A DNA stretch of 64,000 nucleotides from Shewanella sp. SNU WT4 (GTDB lineage Bacteria > Pseudomonadota > Gammaproteobacteria > Enterobacterales > Shewanellaceae), in contig NZ_CP041151.1 in assembly GCF_006494715.1 (NCBI RefSeq), positions 1,674,001 through 1,738,000 of the forward strand, written 5' to 3'. Shown piece after piece: positions 18,777-27,807 of this stretch. The position numbers and the translations under genes are program-made. Position 1 is the first letter of the stretch, and each line of letters begins with the position of its first letter. The notes under the pieces were generated by a model that had not been told where the DNA came from, did not search any database, and saw nothing but the letters and a program-made list of their open reading frames with translations.

Positions 18777-19720
18777 TGGCTGCTTTTTAGGAATTGGCAA
18801 TAGGTTAGAAATTGACCATAATCGGCAGCAGCAAGTTTAGGGCATTCCAGCATTGGCATGTGGCCTATGCTGGTATATACCCGAGTGCTCGCTTGGGGTA
18901 AATGTTGCTGCCACACCGGCAGAGCGCTGATATCTAAAATATCATCTAACTCGCCCCAGCATATACAGGTCGGGCAGCTGGTTTTGGGCACAAAACTGCC
19001 ATGGCTTGCGGTAAATTCAGCAAACACTCGCTTAAGTAAAGGGCGCCTTTTTTGGTGATAGCTATAAATGGCGTTAAGGATAGGCGCAGGTACCCAAGGT
19101 GGCTTGGCCATGGTTTGCTGATAAAAGTGTTCAAACTCAGCATAGGTTTCACCAAAGAATGGGTTCCTACCGGCTAAAATCGCCCGACTAAAGGCGTTGT
19201 CCTTGGGCGCAATTATGCCTGAAGGATTAAACAAATAGGCACTAAGGCAGCGCTCGGCAAAATGGGTAGCCATATAGGCGGTAAGCTGTCCGCCCATGGA
19301 ATTTCCAACTAAGTGGCATTCTGCTATGCCCAAATTATCTAATAACTTAATCAGGCGAAGCGCCTGATTTTTCATATCAAATTGGCAATTATCATCGACC
19401 TCTGAATCTCCATGGCCAGTTAAATCCACCATCAGTAATGAGTATTCTTTGGGTAAATGACGGGCAAATGGGCACCAGACAGTTTTGTCGGCACTAAAAC
19501 CATGCAGCATGACAATCCAAGGGGCATCCTTATCGGTACTGGGGGCTAAGCGCCAATAAGCATGCTGCTTTAAGCCTGAAACTGGGGTAAATAAAGTGTC
19601 TACCTGCGCCCAGTTGGCATAAAGTTTTCTGGTCCACTGTAAGGCTTTATTGGGGTAGCGCTGAGCACCAAACCATAAGCCTGTGAGTATTAGGGCAATG
19701 AATATGATCAATGACGCCAT
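18773..19720 (-). CDS. Alpha/beta hydrolase with N-terminal membrane anchor
   Basis: 315 residues from the ATG at 19720, which has GGGGGA four bases upstream; the longer frame to 19837 lacks a ribosome site. An N-terminal helix (SLIIFIALILTGLWFG) is an anchor or uncleaved signal. The hydrolase fold shows the oxyanion HG (VMLHGFSADKTVW), DLTGHGDSE, the nucleophile elbow GNSMGGQ, the acid in WGELDDILD and the His in SIGHMPMLE. It resembles lipases/esterases of the 2-hydroxymuconic hydrolase group. The substrate is unknown. Converges on ybiT and shares its terminator. Confidence 0.85.
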   Translation of the reverse strand: MASLIIFIALILTGLWFGAQRYPNKALQWTRKLYANWAQVDTLFTPVSGLKQHAYWRLAPSTDKDAPWIVMLHGFSADKTVWCPFARHLPKEYSLLMVDLTGHGDSEVDDNCQFDMKNQALRLIKLLDNLGIAECHLVGNSMGGQLTAYMATHFAERCLSAYLFNPSGIIAPKDNAFSRAILAGRNPFFGETYAEFEHFYQQTMAKPPWVPAPILNAIYSYHQKRRPLLKRVFAEFTASHGSFVPKTSCPTCICWGELDDILDISALPVWQQHLPQASTRVYTSIGHMPMLECPKLAAADYGQFLTYCQFLKSSQ

Positions 19721-20618
19721 AGTGTCCCCCTTAATCTGAGGTTGAAGGTTAACTGTTAACTTATATGATCTTGGCTGCTTAAGTCTTAAAACATGACTCT
19801 TTAAGTCACTGGGCTTAAGGTTGCAAAAGTGTTGCACTAAGCTAGCTTAACGCTTGGTTGATGTGAGCACAAATGCCGCAACCGAGTTGATAAACTGCTG
19901 AATGCATAAACCGGGCGAGCTGGACTGCTTGGTTATCTTTGGTTCAGTGGGCCTTTATGGAGTCATAGTTAGCAGCGGGAGTGCGGTTTAGGGATTTTTC
20001 AGTCAACGGCAAAACTTGCATTTTTGGCTGTGATTGGCCAGTGAGCGGGATATTTTTGACACGCACTTGAGTCATATTGTCTCGCTCAGTGAGTTAAGTG
20101 CTGAACCCTTGCTCCTAGCTAACTGATTGCCATTCTCATCAAGATGCTTGCCGCTGAAAATTCAAACTGCCACCAAGACAAAACCACAATTCTAGCGCGG
20201 TTAAAGGTGCGGTATTGATGTCGGCGGCTATTAATTCTGCGTTTAGCCTGTCAATGCATAAAATTCTCTCTGCGCAAAAGTGGACATTCTGTCTAAGATT
20301 GTTGAGACCATTTGTCCTTGTCGGTCGCGTCATGATTTTATGGTGTTGCACTCTGAATTCGCCAGCTAGCATACCGCTTTGCGGCATATTATTTTGCATT
20401 CGGCGCATATTTTGGTGTTTGCATCTTTCGCTGTCTTTATGTGATCTCTGTCGTTAGTAATAATTTGGTCTTATAGCGGACTTTGGGGATAATCGCGGCA
20501 GTCGGTTAGCCTTGTTTCTGTGCGCAGGAATAAGATGACAGGCAATATCTGCAAATATTCACTGACGACTTATGTTAAGCGTCAGTAATAAATGAATACA
20601 CCAAAGTGTGAGGGTCTT
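19721..20618. other. Non-coding region upstream of the formate dehydrogenase operon
   Basis: About 900 bp without a supportable gene; open frames at 20139-20408 (minus) and 20215-20457 (plus) overlap each other and have no recognisable features. The fdn promoter should be here. A near-perfect hairpin, ACTGACG-A-CTTA / TAAG-CGTCAGT (20561-20586), ends 32 nt before the fdnG ATG and would lie in its 5' leader. Confidence 0.5.
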
Positions 20619-23600
20619 ATGGACAGACGACAGTTTTTTAAACTGTGTGCCTGCGGTGCGACAACCTCAGCAATCTCGGCCTTGGGCTTAATGCCCGGCA
20701 CTGCGATGGCTGCGCCCCGTGAGTATAAGTTGCTAAAAGCCAAAGAAACCCGCAATAACTGTTGTTATTGCTCTGTGGGTTGTGGCTTGTTGATGTACAG
20801 TTATGGCAGTAACGGTAAAAATGCCGAGAAAGCCATTTTTCATATCGAAGGTGATGCTGACCATCCGGTCAATCGTGGCGCCTTGTGTCCTAAAGGTGCG
20901 GGTCTGGTTGATTATGTCAACAGCCCTAATCGCAACCATTTCCCTGAAGTTCGCGAAGCTGGCAGCAATGAGTGGAAACGCATTAGCTGGGATGAGGCAT
21001 TTAACCGCATCGCCCGTTTAATGAAAGATGACCGCGATGCCAACTTAATCGAAAAGAATAGTGATGGCACCACAGTTAACCGCTGGTTAACTACGGGCAT
21101 GATGACCTCATCTGCTCAGCCTAACGAAGGCGGGTTTATTACCCACAAGTTTGCTCGTTCGCTTGGCTTAGTGGCCATCGATACTATTGCGCGTAACTGA
21201 CACTCCCCAACGGTAGCAAGTCTTGCTCCAACATTTGGGCGCGGTGCCATGACCAACCACTGGATCGATATTAAAAACTCCAATGTGGTAGTGATCATGG
21301 GCGGTAATGCCGCCGAAGCACATCCTGTCGGTTTTGGCTGGGTTACAGAAGCCATGGAACACAATAACGCCAAGTTGGTGGTTGTGGATCCACGATTTAC
21401 CCGTAGTGCGGCACTAGCCGATTGCTATGCCCCTATTCGCAGCGGTACCGATATTGCATTTTTACTCGGTGTAAGCCGCTACTTGATTGAAACCAATCAA
21501 GTGAATCATGAGTATGTAAAGGCTTATACCAATGCCAGTTACATAGTGCGTGAAGATTTTGAATTTACCGATGGTTTGTTCAGTGGTTTTGATGAAAAGA
21601 CTCGAACCTATGATAAAGAAACCTGGTACTACGAACTCGACGAGCAAGGTTATGCCAAGGTTGATGACAGCCTGACGCATCCACGTTGTGTTTGGAACTT
21701 ATTGAAAAAACACGTAGATCGCTACGATTTTGACACGGTAAGTAATATTACAGGTACGCCTGTGGCGGATTACGAGAAAGTATGTGCCCTGATTGGTAGC
21801 ACTCACACTCATGATAAAGCCGCGACCTTTATGTATGCCTTAGGTTGGACTCACCATTCAAAAGGTGCCCAGAACATTCGTTCTATGGCCATGGTGCAGT
21901 TGCTGCTGGGTAACATTGGCGTATTGGGTGGTGGGGTCAATGCCTTACGTGGTCACTCAAACGTTCAAGGCGCCACAGATATGGGGCTTTTGTGCCAAAA
22001 CTTACCTGGCTATCTTAAGTTACCTAACGATAACGACAGAGATCTTAAGACCTATTTAGGTAATTACACGCCTACGCCTTTGCGTCCGGGCCAGACTAAC
22101 TATTGGTCTAATTATCCTAAGTTCTTCGTGTCGCAAATGAAGAGTTTCTGGGGTGATAACGCCACCGCTGACAATAGCTATGGTTACGACTGGTTACCTA
22201 AGTGGGATATACAGTACGACTTTACCAAGCACATAGACATGATGTTCCACGGCAAGGTGAATGGTTATTTCATTCAAGGCGTTAACGCGATTAACTCCAT
22301 GCCTAACCGTAACAAGGTATTAGCGGCTCTGTGTCAGCTTAAGTACATGGTAGTGCTTGACCCGATTGCGACAGAAACCTCAGTGTTCTGGCAAAAAGCG
22401 GGCGAGTTCAACAATGTTGAGCCAAGCGAAATTCAGACTCAGGTATTCCGTTTACCGACGACCCTATTTGCCGAAGAAGAAGGCTGTATCGTGAACTCAG
22501 GTCGCTGGATGCAGTGGCACTGGAAGGGTGCTAATGCTCCGGGTGAATCTAAGCCTGATGCGGAAATTTTATCTGGCATCTTGCTGAAACTTAGAGAGCT
22601 CTATCGCGATGAAGGCGGGGTATTGCCTGAGCCTGTGCAAGCCATTAATTGGAATTATCACGACCCTAAATTCCCTCATGGTGAAGAAGTGGCAAAAGAG
22701 CTTAACGGCCGTGATTTAACCACAGGTAAGCAGCTTGATAGTTTCAGCCAACTTAAAGATGACGGTACTACCGCTTGCGGTTGCTGGATTTATAGTGGCA
22801 GCTGGACCGAAGCTGGCAACATGATGGCGCGCCGAGATAACTCAGATCCATCCGGTAAAGGTATTACTCCGGGCTGGGCATTCTCGTGGCCTGCTAATCG
22901 CCGCGTGCTGTATAACCGCGCCTCGTGTGATGTCAATGGTAAGCCTTGGGATCCAAAACGTGTGATTGTGCAATGGCATCAAGATAAATGGCACGGCATA
23001 GATCAAGGCGACTTTAACATGAAGTTATCGCCGCAAGATTCTGCGCATCCATTCATTATGCAGCCAGAGGGCGTGGGCCGTTTCTTTGCCTTGAAGATGC
23101 TCGCTGAAGGACCATTCCCTGAGCATTACGAGCCAGTGGAATCGCCGATTGGTACTAACCCACTGCATCCTAATGTCGTGAGTAACCCAGCGATTCGTAT
23201 GTTGCCAGGTGTAGCTGAAACCTTAGGTTCGCATAAGGATTTCCCTTATGTGTGTACCACTTACTCGCTAACTGAACACTTTAACTTCTGGACAAGCCAT
23301 TGCCGTCTAGCCGCGATTTCTATGCCAGAAACCTTTGTGGAGTTAGATGAAGTATTGGCAGCCGCTAAGGGCATTAACAATGGCGATTGGGTCAAGGTGA
23401 GCTCTAAGCGTGGCAGCATATTGACGAAAGCCTTAGTCACACAGCGTCTGCAACCGTTAAAGGTGAATGGCCAGTTAGTGCATACCGTGGGGTTACCGCG
23501 TCACGGCGGCCATAACGCCTTAACTCGTAAGAGTTATAGCTGTAACGTACTGACCACAGAAGTGGGTGATGCTAATACTCAAGTGCCTGAATTTAAGGCG

Positions 23601-23636
23601 TTCCTTGTGGATATCACTAAGGCTGAGGGGATGTAA
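20619..23636 (+). CDS. fdnG: Formate dehydrogenase major subunit, selenocysteine-containing
   Basis: 1005 residues if the TGA at 21198-21200 is read as selenocysteine (residue 194; E. coli FdnG has Sec196). The ATG at 20619 follows GAGGG; an in-phase ATG at 20592 is less likely. The N-terminus DRRQFFK...LGLMPGTAMAA is a Tat signal, so the enzyme is exported folded. Cysteines NCCYCSVGC and ALCPKG bind a [4Fe-4S] cluster. After the UGA the frame reads HSPTVASLAPTFGRGAMTNHW, the standard sequence around the active site. The C-terminal MopB domain binds bis-MGD (Mo or W). It oxidises formate to CO2 in the periplasm, passing electrons to the FeS and cytochrome b subunits encoded next. Confidence 0.95.
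21198..21236 (+). promoter_or_regulatory. UGA selenocysteine codon with SECIS-like hairpin
   Basis: The UGA is followed by ACGGTAGCAAGTCTTGCTCC, which folds as GG-U-AGCA(A)-GUC-(U)UGCU-CC. A bulged U below the apical stem and GU in the loop are the features SelB recognises in E. coli fdhF/fdnG. The reading frame stays open and FDH-like on both sides, and selA, selB and tRNA-Sec lie a few kb downstream. Confidence 0.93.
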
Positions 23637-23638
23637 TT

Positions 23639-24568
23639 ATGTCTTCACAAGATATCATTTTAAGTTCAGGAACCTCTGAACTGACCCCAGCGGCGCAGGT
23701 GCGAAAAAAGCTGAGCAAGGTCGCTAAGTTATTTGATGCCACTAAGTGCAACGGTTGTAAGGGTTGTCAGGTTGCGTGTTCTGAGTGGAACGACTTGCGC
23801 GCCCCTATTGGCAGCTTCCAAGGCAGCTATCAAAACCCGATGAACTTATCATCTGAGTGCTGGACCTTGATGAAGTTCAACGAGGTTAAGCAAGACGATA
23901 AGCTGCGTTGGCAGTTTACTCATAGTGCTTGTATGCATTGTGAAGACCCTGCGTGTTTGACAGCGTGCTCGACTAAAGGCGCCATCATTCAACGCTCTAA
24001 CGGTGTAGTGGATTTTGACTCTGACAAGTGTATTGGCTGCGGTTATTGCGTCAGCGCTTGTCCATTTGATGTGCCTAAGCTCGATCCTATCGATCAAAAG
24101 GCCTACAAGTGCACCATGTGTTCAGACCGCTTGCAAGTCGGACAAGAGCCCGCCTGCGTTAAAACCTGTACCACAGGCGCACTCAAGTTTGGTACTCGTG
24201 AAGACATGCTGTTTATTGCCGATTTACGGGTAAAACAGTTGCAAGAGCGCGGTTTCGCCAATGCCGGTATCTATAACCCTGAGGGCGTAGGTGGCACAGG
24301 CATGATGATGATTTTGCATGATGTCAACGAGCCAGAAAGTTACGGTTTATCAGCCGATCCTAAGACCAGCTTACCGGTGAAGTTATGGCAAGACGTAGTC
24401 AAGCCATTGGGCGCCGTCGGTATTCTGGCAACAGTAGCGGTGGCCTGTTTGCACCGCATTACTGTGGGTCGCAATATCGTTGAAGAAGATGAGCCGGCGG
24501 CGTTTGATCATAGCCATGATCAGCAAGACGCTAGCGCCACGCCAACAACCAAGACAGATAAGGAGTAA
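23639..24568 (+). CDS. fdnH: Formate dehydrogenase iron-sulfur (beta) subunit
   Basis: 309 residues. Four cysteine groups typical of a four-[4Fe-4S] ferredoxin subunit are visible: CNGCKGCQVAC, CMHCEDPACLTAC, CIGCGYCVSACPF and CTMCSDRLQVGQEPACVKTC. A single hydrophobic segment near 255-275 (LGAVGILATVAVACLHRI) anchors it in the membrane, as in FdnH. It carries electrons from the FdnG active site to the cytochrome b subunit. The start is 2 bp after the fdnG stop, with a GGGG-rich ribosome site inside the end of fdnG. The His/Asp-rich C-terminal tail (FDHSHDQQDA) is unremarkable. Confidence 0.95.
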   Translation: MSSQDIILSSGTSELTPAAQVRKKLSKVAKLFDATKCNGCKGCQVACSEWNDLRAPIGSFQGSYQNPMNLSSECWTLMKFNEVKQDDKLRWQFTHSACMHCEDPACLTACSTKGAIIQRSNGVVDFDSDKCIGCGYCVSACPFDVPKLDPIDQKAYKCTMCSDRLQVGQEPACVKTCTTGALKFGTREDMLFIADLRVKQLQERGFANAGIYNPEGVGGTGMMMILHDVNEPESYGLSADPKTSLPVKLWQDVVKPLGAVGILATVAVACLHRITVGRNIVEEDEPAAFDHSHDQQDASATPTTKTDKE

Positions 24569-24573
24569 CGCTC

Positions 24574-25218
24574 ATGAATAAGCAGAATATGATTTTGCGC
24601 CATAAGTTGTTCGACCGCATTTGTCATTGGTTTATCGTCGCCACGGGTTTTGTCACCTTTATGACGGGCTTTGCCTTCTTCTTCCCATCGTTTCAATGGT
24701 TGGGGTCAATTGCCGGAACGCCGCAAATGGCGCGCTTTGTTCATCCGATTGCCGGATTAATGATGTGCTTACCATTAATGCTGATGTTGGTGCGCTATTA
24801 CCACCATAACAAATGGGAAAAGAACGATCTGAAATGGATGCTAGCCATCAAGGATGTGATGTTTGAAAACGAGGACAAAATCCCCGCTATCGGCCATTAC
24901 AACCCTGGACAAAAAGTGCTGTTTCGCACCTTTGTGGTGACATCCATAGGGTTAACTATCACGGGCTTTATTATGTGGCAGCCTTACTTTGCCCCTTATT
25001 TTGCCTCATCAACCATAGAGTGGGCCATTCTCATTCATGCGGTTTGCGCAGTCATCATGTTGATTTTTGTGCTGGTACATTTCTGGATGGCGACTTGGGT
25101 TGAAGGATCGGTTGCTGGCATGTTGTACGGCAAAGTATCGCGGGCTTGGTGCAAGAAGCATCACCCTAACATGCTAAATGATCCGGAACTTAAAACAATT
25201 AAGCAGGAAAAACACTGA
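24574..25218 (+). CDS. fdnI: Formate dehydrogenase cytochrome b556 (gamma) subunit
   Basis: 214 residues with four hydrophobic helices. Heme-coordinating histidines are expected in RICHWFIVATGF (helix 1), FVHPIAGLMMCLP (helix 2) and IHAVCAVIMLIFVLVHFWMATW (helix 4), the FdnI/FdoI pattern. It anchors the complex and reduces quinone. AAGGAG precedes the ATG, 5 bp after the fdnH stop. This completes a G-H-I operon, and fdhE follows at once. Confidence 0.94.
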   Translation: MNKQNMILRHKLFDRICHWFIVATGFVTFMTGFAFFFPSFQWLGSIAGTPQMARFVHPIAGLMMCLPLMLMLVRYYHHNKWEKNDLKWMLAIKDVMFENEDKIPAIGHYNPGQKVLFRTFVVTSIGLTITGFIMWQPYFAPYFASSTIEWAILIHAVCAVIMLIFVLVHFWMATWVEGSVAGMLYGKVSRAWCKKHHPNMLNDPELKTIKQEKH

Positions 25219-25219
25219 T

Positions 25220-26149
25220 ATGAGCACAGCAATACTTGATGCCAATAGCATAGCCAAACAAGGCTTAACCATTAAGACCTTGTATCCGGCCAAACCGCAC
25301 AGCGTTTATCAGCGCCGCGCTGACAGGCTCGCTGAACTGGCTGAAGATTCAGGTTTACCTGAGTGTTTTCGCCTGCTGGAGCAGTTAGTCACAGCGCAAG
25401 CGGTAATTGCAGCAAGCACGGATGCTAAGCATCAGCATTGTTTTGGCTCCAAACCCCAAGTGGATTTAGGCCAAGAGCAACCACTGGCGCAGGCTAACTT
25501 TGTGTGGGGCAATTATTGGCAGGCGGTATTGCTGGAGCTTATCGGGGAAATGCTGCCACAGGTATCCCCATCATTAGTGACACTGCTTAAAGACTTAGCG
25601 GCAACGGATGCTGATAGCTTGCAGTCTTATGCTAAATCGCTGCTTTGCGGCCACTTTAGTGATGTACCAGCGCAATACAGCTTATTTATTTGGGCGGCAT
25701 TGTCTGTGTACTGGTCCCATTGGGCGGTAGCGGTAGGGGAAACCTTAGCCTCACGCGGCGTGGCCTATAAAACCTTATGCCCAGTGTGCGGCAGTCACCC
25801 AGTGGCTAGCGTGATTAAAGATGAACCGCGCTCAGGCTTACGTTATCTGCATTGCAGCTTGTGTGAGAGTGAGTGGCATCAAATCCGCGCTGAGTGTACT
25901 TGCTGCGGCGAAAACAAAGGCGTGTTCTTGTGGGCCGAAACAGAAACTAAAGCGGCCATTCGAATCGAAAGCTGCGACACCTGTAAGGGATACACCAAGA
26001 TGATGTTTACCGACATCAATCCCAGACTTGAAGCCGCCGTGGATGATTTAGCAAGCTTAGTGATGGATAAGCATGTGGTAGAGCAAGGCTATTGCGCAAC
26101 GACAGTTAATCCTCTGTTACTGGCTCATGAAGAAGAGACGACAAGCTAG
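25220..26149 (+). CDS. fdhE: Formate dehydrogenase accessory protein FdhE
   Basis: 309 residues from the ATG at 25220, two bases after the fdnI stop region; the frame also opens earlier inside fdnI without need. The C-terminal half carries CxxC pairs typical of FdhE: CPVCGSHP, CSLCESEW, CTCCGE and CDTCKGY, rubredoxin-like iron or zinc knuckles. FdhE is required to make active membrane formate dehydrogenase and interacts with the catalytic subunit before export. Its place as fourth gene of the operon agrees. A hairpin terminator follows. Confidence 0.94.
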   Translation: MSTAILDANSIAKQGLTIKTLYPAKPHSVYQRRADRLAELAEDSGLPECFRLLEQLVTAQAVIAASTDAKHQHCFGSKPQVDLGQEQPLAQANFVWGNYWQAVLLELIGEMLPQVSPSLVTLLKDLAATDADSLQSYAKSLLCGHFSDVPAQYSLFIWAALSVYWSHWAVAVGETLASRGVAYKTLCPVCGSHPVASVIKDEPRSGLRYLHCSLCESEWHQIRAECTCCGENKGVFLWAETETKAAIRIESCDTCKGYTKMMFTDINPRLEAAVDDLASLVMDKHVVEQGYCATTVNPLLLAHEEETTS

Positions 26150-26190
26150 GCATTAGGCATTAAGCAAAATGTGCCAATAAGTAATCAACT

Positions 26191-26245
26191 TCTTGCCGTG
26201 ATTGTGGCTGCCTTGTTAAGGCTCAATCACGGCAAGATTTTTAAG
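26191..26245 (+). terminator. Terminator or attenuator between fdhE and selA
   Basis: TCTTGCCGTGATTG (26191-26204) pairs perfectly with CAATCACGGCAAGA (26224-26237), with an inner CCTT/AAGG stem and a following TTTTT. This 14-bp stem should stop most transcripts after fdhE, so selAB may be uncoupled from or only partly read through from fdn. Confidence 0.85.
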
Positions 26246-26271
26246 ACCAATTCAAGAAATAGAACAGACCT

Positions 26272-27807
26272 ATGACTCAAGCTATCAATTCCAGCCAAGC
26301 CTTATATCGGTGTTTACCCGCCATGGATAGTTTGTTGCTGATACCTCAAGTGATAGGTTTTAGTGATACCTATGGTAAGCCCTGGATTAAATCCTTGCTT
26401 ACGCAGATGCTAGTTGACGTCAGAGCCAGCATTGCCACACAGCAGCAATTGCCACACTGGTGCCAACAAAGCGCAGGGGTAGTAATAGAGTTACAGCAGC
26501 GCATAGATGCAGGTCATCGCGCGAGCATGAGCGCTGTGATGAATCTTACTGGCACTGTGCTGCATACCAATCTTGGGCGCTCGCAAATGTGTGAGGCGGC
26601 CATTACCGCTGTGACCAATGTGATGCGTCACCCTGTGCCGGTGGAATTTGATATGGGCCAAGGAAAGCGTGGCCATAGAGATACAGCGGTTAGCAGCTTA
26701 ATCCATGAACTTACCGGCGCGAAGGCGTGCTGCGTTGTCAATAACAATGCCGCTGCCGTACTACTTATGTTGGCAGCCACTGCAGCTGGCAAAGAAGTGA
26801 TAGTGTCGCGCGGCGAACTGGTTGAGATTGGCGGCGCCTTTCGTATTCCCGATATCATGGCGCAAGCCGGCTGCAAACTCGTGGAAGTGGGCTGCACTAA
26901 TCGCACCCATTTACAAGATTATGCCGCGGCCATAACTGATAACACCGCCGCCATTATGAAAGTGCACACCAGTAATTATCATATTTGCGGCTTTACCGCG
27001 GCCGCCGATGAAGCAGCCTTAGCCCAATTATGTCGTGAGCGCGGCATAGCCCTTATTTCTGACTTAGGCAGCGGCGCCTTAACTGACTTATCACGCTTTG
27101 GTTTATCAAAAGAGCCAATGCCGCAGCAGATGCTAAAAGATGGCGTAAATCTGGTGAGTTTTTCAGGTGACAAGTTACTGGGCGGCCCACAAGCAGGCTT
27201 AGTGGTCGGGGATAAAGACTTAATCGCTAAGCTGCAAGCACATCCATTAAAGCGCGCCTTGCGCTGCGATAAGATGACGCTCGCCGCATTAGAAGCCACC
27301 TTAAAGCAATATCGCCAGCCAGAAACCTTAGATAATCAGTTACCTATCTTTAGAAAGTTGGCGCGCCCCTTATCAAGCTTAAATTCGTTAGCTCAAGAGT
27401 TAATTGGCCTGTGGCCAAATGCTGCCAAAGTTGTTAGCCATGCTTTGGAGTCACACTCAGAGGCAAAAGATGCAAGCGTGCTCGCGCAGCACTTTAACGT
27501 CACTATTGAGCCTTGTCATACCCAAGTTGGCAGCGGCTCGCAGCCCGATGTGTTACTGGATTCTGTGGCCTTATGTTTTATGCCAAGCGCCAATGGCACT
27601 ATGAGCCTCAGCCAATTAGATAGCCTGTTTAAAGCGCAGGCCATTCCCATTCTTGGGCGAATTACTGCTAATCGCTTATGGCTAGATTTGCGCGGCGTTG
27701 ATGATGAATACTTGCTGAGCGCGGCGCTTAAGGCCGTAAGTTGCTCGCCCGTTTCAATGCCAATTCTACAGGCAGCGCCTGAGTTTATTATCGGAGGCGC
27801 GCAATGA
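26272..27807 (+). CDS. selA: L-seryl-tRNA(Sec) selenium transferase
   Basis: 511 residues, about 48 longer than E. coli SelA. It converts seryl-tRNA(Sec) to selenocysteyl-tRNA(Sec) with selenophosphate. PLP enzyme hallmarks: NLTGTVLHTNLGR, NNNAAAVLLMLAAT, SRGELVEIGGAFRIPD, and the PLP lysine K301 in SFSGDKLLGGPQAG. The extra length lies in the C-terminal part (around LIGLWPNAAKVVSHALESHSEAKDAS). The ATG chosen aligns with the E. coli N-terminus (LYRCLPAMDSLL against LYSQLPAIDRLL). It overlaps selB by ATGA, so the two are translationally coupled. Confidence 0.97.
   Translation: MTQAINSSQALYRCLPAMDSLLLIPQVIGFSDTYGKPWIKSLLTQMLVDVRASIATQQQLPHWCQQSAGVVIELQQRIDAGHRASMSAVMNLTGTVLHTNLGRSQMCEAAITAVTNVMRHPVPVEFDMGQGKRGHRDTAVSSLIHELTGAKACCVVNNNAAAVLLMLAATAAGKEVIVSRGELVEIGGAFRIPDIMAQAGCKLVEVGCTNRTHLQDYAAAITDNTAAIMKVHTSNYHICGFTAAADEAALAQLCRERGIALISDLGSGALTDLSRFGLSKEPMPQQMLKDGVNLVSFSGDKLLGGPQAGLVVGDKDLIAKLQAHPLKRALRCDKMTLAALEATLKQYRQPETLDNQLPIFRKLARPLSSLNSLAQELIGLWPNAAKVVSHALESHSEAKDASVLAQHFNVTIEPCHTQVGSGSQPDVLLDSVALCFMPSANGTMSLSQLDSLFKAQAIPILGRITANRLWLDLRGVDDEYLLSAALKAVSCSPVSMPILQAAPEFIIGGAQ

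Noticed and set aside
20139..20457. Overlapping open frames on both strands upstream of fdnG
   Set aside because: They overlap each other, show no family features and have poor starts.
21198..21200. TGA as a nonsense mutation in fdnG
   Set aside because: Position, flanking sequence, downstream hairpin and linked sel genes all fit a selenocysteine codon.
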